A stretch of DNA of 64,000 nt from Chryseobacterium indologenes (lineage in GTDB: Bacteria; Bacteroidota; Bacteroidia; Flavobacteriales; Weeksellaceae). Both the position numbers and the translations under genes were made by a program. Of the stretch, positions 45,201-52,374 are shown piece after piece. Under the pieces are notes generated by a model. The model saw nothing but the letters and a program-made list of their open reading frames with translations, had not been told where the DNA came from and ran no database searches. The stretch is taken from the NCBI GenBank assembly GCA_001013295.1, contig LAZY01000078.1, positions 124,001-188,000 of the forward strand, written 5' to 3'. Positions within the stretch are counted from its first letter, which is position 1. Each line of letters begins with the position of its first letter.

Positions 45201-45609
45201 GAAAGAATTAGTAGTCGTATCTGAAATGTCATTAACAATTGGTCTTTTTGCACTTACCGTAGGAAACTTCTTAGGAGGGATCTGGGCCAACGAATCATGG
45301 GGAAGATACTGGAGCTGGGACCCTAAAGAAACATGGGCGTTCATCTCCATCATGGTTTATGCATTTGTATTGCACATGAGATTAGTACCTGGATTGAGAA
45401 GCAGATGGGCATTCCACGTAGCAGCGATGTTCGCATTCTGTTCGATGGTAATGACTTATTTCGGAGTAAATTATTACCTGAGTGGTCTTCACTCTTACGC
45501 AGCAGGAGATCCGGTACCTGTACCAGCTTGGGTATACATCGGAATTGCAACCATGATTACTTTATCAGCTGTTTCTTATTTCAAGTTTAAAAAGCTGACG
45601 AAGAAATAA
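42271..45609 (+). CDS. ccsA: cytochrome c biogenesis fusion protein (ResB/CcsB plus CcsA)
   Basis: This 1112-residue inner-membrane protein fuses the two halves of system II cytochrome c maturation. The N-terminal half (about 1-480) is ResB-like, with helices near residues 12-95, a large periplasmic part and another helix near 430-450. A Pro/His-rich stretch (near residues 490-520) leads into a long soluble region. The C-terminal half (about 770-1112) is CcsA-like, with many helices and the haem-handling WWD-type motif (ESWGRYWSWDPKETWAF). The protein exports haem and attaches it to apocytochromes. Fused CcsBA proteins are common in this phylum. Confidence 0.9.
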   Translation: MKKLQDIIISTRTMAVLLLVYAFAMAYATFLENDYGTPTAKALIYEAKWFELIMVLLILNFIGNIGRYRLWKKDKWPVLVFHLAFVFIFIGGAITRYISFEGQMRIREGETSNEIITDKTFLKIQIEEKGDVLNYQDIPYLMSPLHKDLQATYDFHGKEVKVFAKEYIQRKKDSLIAEPNGTEYLHLVSTGNTGRQNIYIKPGETKSINGTLVTFNRAIDGAVEFRNDGGKLSIKTPVDANYMTMATQATGTTKKDEFQPLALRSLYTINELKLVVPEGLKKGRLIAIEGDRKKDANVPDMLQVELQGPKTKQLVDLSVEKGNPNAYKQITMDGLNIMLGFGPKVYNTPFALKLDDFVMETYPGSSSPSAYESHVKIVDEGKETPYKIYMNHVLNYKGYRFFQSSFDPDRMGTVLSVNHDYWGTLISYIGYALLFLGMFVIFFWKGTHFWKLSKMLTDVNKKKAAAVLLIFLSLGLNAQKIETHGTTDGSREHIHVEGDNHSHTPAPQPLDGAAPKQNSLATPMSKMRSITPDEIIARNKISKEHAEKFGYLLVQSFEGRIVPINTQALDILRKLYKHDSFKGTDGKSLTANQWFLSINTDTPSWTMVPIIKVGPKGGDELKNKTKADEDGYTSLMNLFPADANGNLTYILEHDYNTAFRKKPAEQTNYDKEVIAVNERVQIFNEFFSGQFMRIVPVKNDANHTWHSWLDQKFEPDMESQQVMGPYFAEVLTAQKTGNWSKADTELTKLSDYQQKWGKAVVPAKSKVDLEVFMNKADINFKLLIFYTIIGGLILVLGFIELFKPNRILKKAIKATIYIGLVGYICHFLGLVARWYISGHAPWSNGYEAIIFISWVGITAGLMFYFGFRKPSLEQRAALATVKLLNPKSEAGVNALIPASGFMVAVIMMGFAHGGSALDPQITPLVPVLKSYWLIVHVAIITSSYGFFALSMIIAVISLVFYIISNKDTYKIHHDTTLKELVVVSEMSLTIGLFALTVGNFLGGIWANESWGRYWSWDPKETWAFISIMVYAFVLHMRLVPGLRSRWAFHVAAMFAFCSMVMTYFGVNYYLSGLHSYAAGDPVPVPAWVYIGIATMITLSAVSYFKFKKLTKK

Positions 45610-45630
45610 AAATTTAGACATAAACAACAG

Positions 45631-45660
45631 GATCCCGGAATATATTTTCCGGGATTTTTT
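45631..45660 (+). terminator. terminator of ccsBA
   Basis: ATCCCGGAA and TTCCGGGAT pair around a TATATT loop, followed by six T. It lies 22 bases after the stop. Confidence 0.85.
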
Positions 45661-45889
45661 ATATCCGGATGTTTCTATTTTATAGATGCAGGATACAGAG
45701 AAATGAAGTAATGCGTAATTTGAAATGTATGATATATAAAAGAATTTGTGCATGCGTGGCAATTAAAATCTTCTCGCTGATCAGGCAATCCGGACCACAT
45801 CCATCAAAAAAATAAAAATTATCATTCACAATTCAGAATTTACTATTATCTTTATGATATCAAAATAATATCAAATTAAAAATTCAATC

Positions 45890-46756
45890 ATGGAAAAAAC
45901 ACTAAAACCTATGTCGGGTTATCTTACCTTAGTCATTTGCCTGGCGTTGTTTGCAGCAGCAGTTTACTTCTTTATCAGTGGTGTTGATCAGAGTATTACT
46001 TTCGTTGTGATCGCTATGCTTTGCTTTCTGTTGTCATGCTTTTTCTTAAAAGGCTTAATGATCATTCAGCCCAACCACTCCAGAGTGTTAAACTTTTTCG
46101 GAAAGTATGTAGGAAGTGTAAAAGAGAACGGATTGTTCTTTATCAATCCTTTATATTCATCACAGAAAATATCTTTACGTTCCGAAAACCTTCAGGGACA
46201 GACTTTGAAAGTGAATGATAAAATGGGTAATCCTATTGAAATTGCTGTTGTGATTGTATGGAAAGTAGGAGATACTTACAAGGCAGCCTTTGATGTAGAA
46301 CGCTATTCAGACTTTGTAAAAATGCAGAGTGAAGCAGCTGTAAGACATTTGGCCATGAGTTTTCCTTATGATAATTTAGAAGATGATCATGCTCCAATCA
46401 CGTTAAGAGAAGGAGGGGATAAAATCAATTCTATTTTGGAACAGGAACTTACAGATCGTCTTTCAAAAGCCGGAATTGTGATTCAGGAGGCTAGAATTTC
46501 TCACTTGGCGTACGCTTCCGAAATTGCAGGAGCAATGCTTCAGAGACAGCAGGCTACTGCTATTGTGGCAGCAAGAACAAAAATCGTGGAAGGTGCCGTG
46601 GGAATGGTAGACCTTGCCCTGAAAAAACTCTCTGAAGATAATATTGTAGAACTAGATGACGAGAGAAAAGCTGCAATGGTAAGCAACTTAATGGTAGTTC
46701 TTTGTGGAGAAAAAGCGGCAACGCCTATTCTGAATGCAGGAACACTTTACAATTAA
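45890..46756 (+). CDS. SPFH/stomatin-like membrane protein
   Basis: This 288-residue protein has two N-terminal membrane helices (about residues 10-30 and 35-57). An SPFH domain follows (QPNHSRVLNFFGKYVGSVKENGLFFINPL ... VVIVWKVGDTYKAAFDVE). It ends in a coiled helical region (AMLQRQQATAIVAARTKIVEGAV) typical of stomatins and prohibitins. The family forms large membrane scaffolds and is linked to protease regulation and membrane microdomains. The 87-base gap to the ribbon-helix-helix gene suggests one unit, a frequent pairing in Flavobacteriia. Confidence 0.9.
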   Translation: MEKTLKPMSGYLTLVICLALFAAAVYFFISGVDQSITFVVIAMLCFLLSCFFLKGLMIIQPNHSRVLNFFGKYVGSVKENGLFFINPLYSSQKISLRSENLQGQTLKVNDKMGNPIEIAVVIVWKVGDTYKAAFDVERYSDFVKMQSEAAVRHLAMSFPYDNLEDDHAPITLREGGDKINSILEQELTDRLSKAGIVIQEARISHLAYASEIAGAMLQRQQATAIVAARTKIVEGAVGMVDLALKKLSEDNIVELDDERKAAMVSNLMVVLCGEKAATPILNAGTLYN

Positions 46757-46842
46757 GAATAAAGGATTTATAAGTAAAATTTTAATGTAGGAGAATCTGC
46801 ACTGAAATAATTGAGAATAATCATCTTAGAGAAATTGAGAAC

Positions 46843-47034
46843 ATGAAAGTAGAAAAAACTCAGAACTCTTCCGAGGCCAAAGGTAAAAAGACCTTTGTCA
46901 TAAGAATAGATGAGTCGACGTATAAACTTCTTGAAAAATGGGCCAATGATGAATTCAGAAGTGTGAATGGGCAGATTGAATATCTATTACATCAGAGCCT
47001 GGTCAATGCAGGAAGAAAGAAGAAGGACGAATAG
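46843..47034 (+). CDS. Arc-type ribbon-helix-helix protein
   Basis: This 63-residue protein has the ribbon-helix-helix DNA-binding fold. A beta strand (KTFVIRIDESTYKLLEKWA) leads into helix A and then helix B (SVNGQIEYLLHQSLVNAG). Short Arc-like proteins of this kind are usually dimeric repressors. It directly follows the SPFH gene in the same orientation and ends before a strong terminator, so the two are cotranscribed. Its target is unknown; autoregulation of the pair is one option. Confidence 0.8.
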   Translation: MKVEKTQNSSEAKGKKTFVIRIDESTYKLLEKWANDEFRSVNGQIEYLLHQSLVNAGRKKKDE

Positions 47035-47189
47035 AGAAAGGTCAATTTTTGAGGTTTTAAAAGTGTTTTCGGAGGATGAAGAAATGAAAATCGCTGAATT
47101 ATCCTGGATTTTAAATTGCAGAAAACATAAAAAAGACCCGTTTTTTGAACTTTTCAATGAAAAAATAACAATTCACTTACTTTATTATA

Positions 47190-47227
47190 AAAAGAAAGCA
47201 GAGAAATTTTTCTCTGCTTTCTTTTTA
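47190..47227. terminator. strong bidirectional terminator
   Basis: AAAAGAAAGCAGAGAAA and TTTCTCTGCTTTCTTTT form a perfect 17-base stem with A and T flanks on both sides. It lies between the convergent ribbon-helix-helix gene and the small membrane protein gene. Confidence 0.85.
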
Positions 47228-47241
47228 TATTGTTAATTGAA

Positions 47242-47439
47242 TTATTCAAATATAGTTGAGAAATATTTTGAAATGACAGTCCAGAAATTTTTTCCAAGAA
47301 AATAGATCAAACTGGATGTAATAATGCCTTTTACGGTGAAAAATATAATCCCTCCGATTCCAAAACGCTTAATCCATTGCTTCCATTTTGATTTACCTTT
47401 TTGTTCTAAAAACTCTTCGTTTGATGTATTATTTTCCAT
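47242..47439 (-). CDS. small membrane protein
   Basis: This 65-residue protein has a Lys/Trp-rich soluble start (EEFLEQKGKSKWKQWIKRF). Two closely spaced hydrophobic helices follow (GIGGIIFFTVKGIITSSLIYFLG and the C-terminal segment). The positively charged flank predicts an N-in orientation. No family function is known. Its compact intergenic location with a shared terminator downstream supports a real gene. Confidence 0.65.
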   Translation of the reverse strand: MENNTSNEEFLEQKGKSKWKQWIKRFGIGGIIFFTVKGIITSSLIYFLGKNFWTVISKYFSTIFE

Positions 47440-47520
47440 TTCCGAATGTCAAAAGTTAGTACTACAAAGATAAGCATGTTTATAATTAGTCCAAATAAAA
47501 AGCCTATTAAAAATTAAAGT

Positions 47521-47550
47521 TTTGAGGTTCGCATAATATTTTTATCTTTA
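47521..47550 (+). promoter_or_regulatory. promoter of the lysine-catabolism genes
   Basis: TTTG (47521-47524) and TATCTTTA (47543-47550) are 18 bases apart, close to TTTG / TAnnTTTG. It ends 23 bases before the dehydrogenase ATG. Confidence 0.55.
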
Positions 47551-47573
47551 GAGAGAACGAAAAGTAAGATTTT

Positions 47574-49124
47574 ATGTCAAAAAAAGTAAAGGATTTCGGA
47601 ATCGAAAAAACACTAAAAAACTTAGGTATTAAAGAAGAAAATAAAGGTACCTCAGTAGGCGGAAAATATTTTGCTTCAGGAAAGGTGATTGAAAGCATCT
47701 CTCCTGTAGACGGAAAGCTGATCGCCAAAGTAAAAACTTCCGGAGAAAGTGATTATGACAAAGTAATTGAAACGGCTCAAAAGGCATTTCAGGAATTCAG
47801 ACTGATCCCGGCTCCTAAAAGAGGAGAGATCGTAAGACAGCTGGGATTGAAATTAAGAGAATATAAAGAAGACCTTGGTAAACTTGTTTCTTACGAAATG
47901 GGTAAATCATTACAGGAAGGCCTTGGAGAAGTACAGGAAATGATCGACATCTGTGATTTTGCAGTAGGACTTTCCAGACAGCTTCAGGGGTATACAATGC
48001 ATTCTGAAAGACCTGGTCACAGAATGTACGAACAATATCATCCGCTTGGAGTAGTGGGAATCATTACAGCATTCAACTTTCCGGTAGCAGTATGGTCATG
48101 GAATACAGCATTGGCATGGATCTGCGGTAACGTTACGATCTGGAAGCCATCTGAAAAAACTCCGCTTTGTGCTGTTGCATGTCAGAATATCATGGCTGAA
48201 GTTTTAAAGGAAAACAATCTTCCTGAAGGGATTTCAAGCGTATTGATCGCTGATCATGAAATTGGGCAGAAACTGGTAGATGATAAGAGAGTTGCCTTGG
48301 TATCTTTCACAGGCTCTACAAGAGTAGGAAGAATGGTTTCTTCCAAAGTAGCAGAAAGATTCGGAAAATCAATTCTTGAATTAGGAGGAAACAATGCTAT
48401 TATCATCACGAAAGAAGCAGATATTGATATGTCAATTATCGGAGCGGTTTTCGGAGCGGTAGGAACGGCAGGACAGAGATGTACTTCCACAAGAAGATTG
48501 ATCATTCACGAAAGTGTTTATGATGAAGTAAAAACAAGATTAGCTAAAGCATACGGGCAGCTGAAGATCGGAAATCCATTGGATGAAAAGAACCATGTAG
48601 GTCCTTTGATCGATACGGACGCAGTGAACCAGTATGAAGAAGCGATCAAGAAATGTAAAAAAGAGGGCGGAAAATTCGTTGTTGAAGGTGGTGTTTTATC
48701 CGGTAAAGATTACGAGTCCGGGTGCTACGTGAAGCCTTGCGTTGCTGAAGTGAAAAACTCTTACGAGATTGTTCAGCATGAAACATTTGCCCCAATTCTA
48801 TATTTAATCAAATACAAAACGTTAGAAGAAGCGATCGCTATTCAGAATGATGTTCCGCAAGGACTTTCTTCTGCGATCATGACCCAGAACTTAAGAGAAG
48901 CAGAATTGTTCCTTTCTCATGCAGGTTCAGATTGTGGTATTGCGAACGTAAACATTGGAACTTCAGGAGCCGAAATCGGAGGAGCTTTCGGAGGTGAAAA
49001 AGAAACCGGAGGCGGAAGAGAATCAGGATCTGATGCCTGGAAGTATTATATGAGAAGACAAACCAATACTATAAATTATACCGCACAACTTCCTTTAGCA
49101 CAAGGAATTAAATTTGATTTATAA
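47574..49124 (+). CDS. amaB: aldehyde dehydrogenase, probable L-2-aminoadipate-6-semialdehyde dehydrogenase
   Basis: This 516-residue NAD(P)-dependent aldehyde dehydrogenase has the catalytic Cys303 (AGQRCTST) and the general-base Glu in ILELGGNNAI. The NAD-binding FTGSTRVGR and the C-terminal FGGEKETGGGRESGSDAWKYYMRR match the antiquitin/ALDH7 subgroup. That subgroup oxidises 2-aminoadipate semialdehyde in lysine degradation. The adjacent lysine 6-aminotransferase produces exactly this semialdehyde (in equilibrium with piperideine-6-carboxylate), which supports the assignment. It is the first gene of the unit. Confidence 0.87.
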   Translation: MSKKVKDFGIEKTLKNLGIKEENKGTSVGGKYFASGKVIESISPVDGKLIAKVKTSGESDYDKVIETAQKAFQEFRLIPAPKRGEIVRQLGLKLREYKEDLGKLVSYEMGKSLQEGLGEVQEMIDICDFAVGLSRQLQGYTMHSERPGHRMYEQYHPLGVVGIITAFNFPVAVWSWNTALAWICGNVTIWKPSEKTPLCAVACQNIMAEVLKENNLPEGISSVLIADHEIGQKLVDDKRVALVSFTGSTRVGRMVSSKVAERFGKSILELGGNNAIIITKEADIDMSIIGAVFGAVGTAGQRCTSTRRLIIHESVYDEVKTRLAKAYGQLKIGNPLDEKNHVGPLIDTDAVNQYEEAIKKCKKEGGKFVVEGGVLSGKDYESGCYVKPCVAEVKNSYEIVQHETFAPILYLIKYKTLEEAIAIQNDVPQGLSSAIMTQNLREAELFLSHAGSDCGIANVNIGTSGAEIGGAFGGEKETGGGRESGSDAWKYYMRRQTNTINYTAQLPLAQGIKFDL

Positions 49125-49169
49125 AAGCTTTACTTAAAGCATCTAAAAACAATAAAAATTAATAACCTG

Positions 49170-49208
49170 AATGATCAGATGGCTCAGACCTTTGATCATC
49201 TGATCATT
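49170..49208 (+). promoter_or_regulatory. hairpin in the leader between dehydrogenase and lysine aminotransferase
   Basis: AATGATCAGAT and ATCTGATCATT form a perfect 11-base stem over a 17-base loop. No T run follows, so it is not a plain terminator. It lies 29 bases before the aminotransferase ATG and could stabilise or attenuate the mRNA. Confidence 0.5.
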
Positions 49209-49236
49209 CGCTTATTAAATCACACAACAATTTATT

Positions 49237-50562
49237 ATGGAACAAACATTGGATATAAAAGTAAATAAAGTTAAAGAAACAGTAGGAAAACACGTTTTGG
49301 CAGATGGTTTCGATTTCGTAATGGACATCGAAAAATCTCATGGCTCGTGGTTATATGACAAACTTACAGAAAGAGAATATCTTGATATGTTCTCTATGTT
49401 TGCATCAGCATCAATCGGGTACAATCATCCTTATCTTCTGGAAAGATCAGAATGGCTGGGAAGAATGGCTGTGAACAAGCCAACTCTGGCTGACGTATAT
49501 TCAGAAGAATATGCTCATTTCCTTGAGGTATTCGAAAGAGTGGTTATTCCTGAAGAATTACAATATGCTTTCTTTATTGAAGGTGGGACTTTAGGGGTTG
49601 AAAATGCGATGAAAGCATGTTTCGACTGGAAGACCCGCAAAAATTTTGCAAAAGGAATTGAAACAGAAGCAGGAATCTGTATCCACTTCAAACAGGCTTT
49701 TCATGGAAGAAGCGGTTATACTTTGAGTTTAACGAATACTTCCGATCCAAGAAAATACCAGTATTTCCCAATGTTCAACTGGCCGAGAATTTTAAATCCA
49801 AAATTGAAATTCCCGATCACAGAAGAAAACCTTGAAGAAACCATCAAAAACGAAAACCTTGCTCTACTTCAGATTGAAGAGGCTATTCTGATGCACCCTG
49901 ATAAAGTGGCCTGCATCATCATTGAACCTATTCAGGCAGAAGGTGGCGACAATCATTTCAGAGATGAATTCCTGCTGGGATTAAGAAGAATCTGTGATGA
50001 TAATGAAATCTTACTTATTTTTGATGAAGTTCAGACAGGGATTGCTATTACAGGGAAAATGTGGGCATTCCAACACTTTACAGCAAAACCGGATATTATT
50101 TCTTTCGGGAAAAAAGCTCAGGTTTGCGGAGTTTTGGCCAACAAAGAGAAATTTGACGAAGTACCGAACAACGTTTTCAGAGAAAGTTCAAGAATCAACT
50201 CTACATTCGGAGGTAACTTTATCGACATGCTTCGTTTCCAGTTGGTGATGGAAGTCATCGAAAAAGAAAACCTTGTTGAAAATGCAAGAGTAGTTGGTGA
50301 TTTCTTATTAGAGAGCCTTAAAGCTTTAGCTGAAAAGTATCCTGAGAAAATTTCCAATGCAAGAGGAAGAGGGCTGATGTGTGCCATCGACCTTCCAACC
50401 GCTGCACAGAGAAACCTGTTGATGAATGAGCTTTTCAACGATGGGTTGATCATTCTTCCATGTGGAGATCAGTCTTTACGTTTCAGACCTCATTTGAATG
50501 TGACTAAAGAGGAAATTCAGCTTGCTTTAGACAAGATTGAAAACAATATTAATAAGATTTAA
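49237..50562 (+). CDS. lat: L-lysine 6-transaminase
   Basis: This 441-residue class III aminotransferase transfers the epsilon-amino group of lysine to 2-oxoglutarate. PLP-binding features are DEVQTGI and the Schiff-base lysine in ISFGKKAQVCG (Lys292 or Lys293). The GKKxQVCG form is characteristic of lysine 6-aminotransferases and unlike ornithine aminotransferases. IIEPIQAEGGDNHFRDEF is also conserved. Its partner dehydrogenase is immediately upstream, so the two convert lysine to 2-aminoadipate. The enzyme is cytoplasmic. Confidence 0.9.
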   Translation: MEQTLDIKVNKVKETVGKHVLADGFDFVMDIEKSHGSWLYDKLTEREYLDMFSMFASASIGYNHPYLLERSEWLGRMAVNKPTLADVYSEEYAHFLEVFERVVIPEELQYAFFIEGGTLGVENAMKACFDWKTRKNFAKGIETEAGICIHFKQAFHGRSGYTLSLTNTSDPRKYQYFPMFNWPRILNPKLKFPITEENLEETIKNENLALLQIEEAILMHPDKVACIIIEPIQAEGGDNHFRDEFLLGLRRICDDNEILLIFDEVQTGIAITGKMWAFQHFTAKPDIISFGKKAQVCGVLANKEKFDEVPNNVFRESSRINSTFGGNFIDMLRFQLVMEVIEKENLVENARVVGDFLLESLKALAEKYPEKISNARGRGLMCAIDLPTAAQRNLLMNELFNDGLIILPCGDQSLRFRPHLNVTKEEIQLALDKIENNINKI

Positions 50563-50623
50563 AAACAAAGATTTGTAATTATCAAAAAAACATTGTATAT
50601 TTAGATATTCAAACATTTAGAGT

Positions 50624-50854
50624 ATGGAAAGAAGCACGAGAGTATCGGTATATGAAAGTGACAAACCTTCAGAAATTCAGTTGGTTAAGTCTAAATTGGA
50701 TGATGCGCAAATTACAAATACAGTTGAAAACAACTATCTTACATTCACCACAACACCTACAGCTACTTCGCTGAAAGTAATGGTAGATTTGCAAGATGAG
50801 AAGAAAGCCTTTGAAATTATTGATGCTTATCTTCAACAAAGTGAAAATCAATAA
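50624..50854 (+). CDS. DUF2007-type small protein
   Basis: This 76-residue protein fits the DUF2007 (putative signal-transducing) group. It has an N-terminal beta strand (RVSVYESDKPSEIQLVKSKLDDAQI), a central beta turn, and a C-terminal helix (DEKKAFEIIDAYLQQ). The family has a ferredoxin-like or PII-like small fold and unknown role. It lies 61 bases after the aminotransferase on the same strand, so it may be part of the lysine unit or a separate gene. A terminator follows. Confidence 0.78.
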   Translation: MERSTRVSVYESDKPSEIQLVKSKLDDAQITNTVENNYLTFTTTPTATSLKVMVDLQDEKKAFEIIDAYLQQSENQ

Positions 50855-50886
50855 ACAATTTCATAATTTTAAATTTTACTACTTCG

Positions 50887-50923
50887 AACCGAAAATTAAT
50901 TTTAATTAGTTTTCGGTTTTTTA
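50887..50923 (+). terminator. terminator of the lysine/DUF2007 unit
   Basis: AACCGAAAA and TTTTCGGTT pair across an AT-rich loop, followed by TTTTAATT. It is 33 bases after the DUF2007 stop. Confidence 0.7.
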
Positions 50924-51062
50924 ATTAAACCAATCTTTAAATTATTAAAAAATTAAATGTTTAAAAGATGACTTGAAGAACTATTATTTTATATCAGAAC
51001 CAGAAGTTGGTATTGGCCAGATTTAAATTTGACGCAAAGTTTTAGTAACTCTATATTATATT

Positions 51063-51195
51063 TTTAAGGAAGCAAAGAAGGAATCAATGAAATTGATTCT
51101 CATTAAGCGGGGCATAAGCATTCGCTTATTCAATGACGAAGTCGCAACCTTTGCTCACTTAAAATCTTAAGTTTTATAAATAAAAACTTTGCGTT
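51063..51195. repeat. hairpin-array intergenic repeat, copy B
   Basis: The order of elements matches copy A at 13384-13550: GCAAAG, hairpin GAATCAAT-GAA-ATTGATTC (51081-51099), AAGCGG (51105-51110), hairpin ATAAGC-ATTC-GCTTAT (51114-51129), TTTGCTCACTTAAAA and CTTTGCGTT. The stems differ from copy A but remain perfectly paired. It occupies most of the 430-base gap before the GNAT gene; no coding frame is seen. Confidence 0.6.
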
Positions 51196-51288
51196 AATAA
51201 AAAAACGGACTTCAGTTCAGATAATCCAAGATAAATAGTTCAGACATTTAACTTTTTAACTTTATGTTTTTTAATCAAAATTTACAAC

Positions 51289-51801
51289 ATGAATTCAGAG
51301 ATCAAACTAAGAAAAGCGGAAATTGAAGACAGAGACATTATTTGGGGAATTATCCAGCAGTCTATTGAAAGAAGAAAACAGGATGGGAGTACGCAGTGGC
51401 AGAACGGCTATCCAAACCTAGGAACGGTAGAAAGCGATATTGCGAAAGGTTTCGGATATGTTCTGACAGTAGACGGAGATATTGCAGTATATGCAGCATT
51501 GATTCTGAATGACGAGCCGGCTTACAGCAAAATTGAAGGAGCATGGCTCAGCGACGGAGAATTTGTAGTGGTTCACAGGGTAGCCATTGACGAAAAATTT
51601 GCAGGTCAGGGAATGACGAAAAAACTTTTTGATCATATCGAAGACTTTGCCAGATCACATGATATTCAGAGTATTAAGGTAGATACCAACTACGATAATA
51701 TTGCCATGCTGAAAATCCTTGAAAGCAAAGGATATTCCTATTGTGGAGAGGTTGTTCTGGCAGATGGCCTGAGAAAAGCATTTGAGAAGATTGTTATTTA
51801 A
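51289..51801 (+). CDS. GNAT family N-acetyltransferase
   Basis: This 170-residue acetyltransferase has the GNAT core: an N-terminal strand (IKLRKAEIEDRDIIWGII), central strands, and the acetyl-CoA loop VAIDEKFAGQGMTKKLFDHI (the Q/RxxGxG/A motif as GQGMT). SIKVDTNYDNIAMLKILESKGYSYCGEV follows. The substrate is unknown; the DGSTQWQNGYPNL segment is shared with a group of Firmicutes and Bacteroidetes homologues of unassigned function. It is a single gene. Confidence 0.86.
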   Translation: MNSEIKLRKAEIEDRDIIWGIIQQSIERRKQDGSTQWQNGYPNLGTVESDIAKGFGYVLTVDGDIAVYAALILNDEPAYSKIEGAWLSDGEFVVVHRVAIDEKFAGQGMTKKLFDHIEDFARSHDIQSIKVDTNYDNIAMLKILESKGYSYCGEVVLADGLRKAFEKIVI

Positions 51802-51873
51802 GCAAAAAGTTAAATCAACTTTCATTGAATTTTTAAAACGGCTTGTATTTATAAACTCTATCGGCTTTGTTCG

Positions 51874-51901
51874 TTTGGTTCTGAACTAATATTTACTTTT
51901 G
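51874..51901 (+). promoter_or_regulatory. promoter of the efflux operon
   Basis: TACTTTTG (51894-51901) fits TAnnTTTG, 17 bases before the regulator ATG. TTTG at 51874-51877 (16 apart) or 51866-51869 (24 apart) is the -33 candidate. Confidence 0.5.
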
Positions 51902-51917
51902 TTCAAATTTTTATAGT

Positions 51918-52373
51918 ATGCACCAAAGTATAGAAATTGATGAAAAAATTTTTCAGGATGCCGTAAAATTCTATGGCACCGTGTTTAGCTTGCCCCCTTT
52001 AGCATCAAAGATTTATTCCTACCTTCTTTTTGACTATGAGAAAGTAGGAATTACTTTTGACGAGTTTGTTGAAGTGCTTGCTGCGAGCAAAAGCTCTGTT
52101 TCTACCAGTATTTCTTTGCTATTGAACGCTCAGCTTATTGTAGATCACAACAAGATGGATGAGCGGAAACGGTATTTTTTTATCAATGACGAATACAAAA
52201 AAATTCGATTCGAAAAAATTGTCCAGAAAATGCAGGACGAACTAAGACTATTAGATGATTTAAACAATTTTAAAAAAAGTAAAGACGATGGATACAATGA
52301 AAGAATAGAACATTACAAAACACTCTTAAACAAAAACATAGAAAATATTCAGGAATCTCTTAATAAACTATAA
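51918..52373 (+). CDS. GbsR/MarR-type transcriptional regulator
   Basis: This 151-residue protein has a winged helix of the GbsR group: PPLASKIYSYLLFDYEKVGITFDEFVEVLAASKSSVSTSISLLL (recognition helix SKSSVSTSISLLL), then a short wing (MDERKRYFFI). The C-terminal helical arm (about 95-151) would form the dimer. GbsR-type regulators commonly precede RND efflux operons in Bacteroidetes. The next gene starts one base after its stop. It probably controls the downstream efflux pump, sensing an unknown ligand. Confidence 0.85.
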   Translation: MHQSIEIDEKIFQDAVKFYGTVFSLPPLASKIYSYLLFDYEKVGITFDEFVEVLAASKSSVSTSISLLLNAQLIVDHNKMDERKRYFFINDEYKKIRFEKIVQKMQDELRLLDDLNNFKKSKDDGYNERIEHYKTLLNKNIENIQESLNKL

Positions 52374-52374
52374 A

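Noticed and set aside
46967-47236. 89-codon plus-strand frame overlapping the ribbon-helix-helix gene
   Set aside because: It begins inside a well-supported gene and runs through the strong terminator hairpin at 47190-47227, so its Lys/Phe-rich tail is an artefact.
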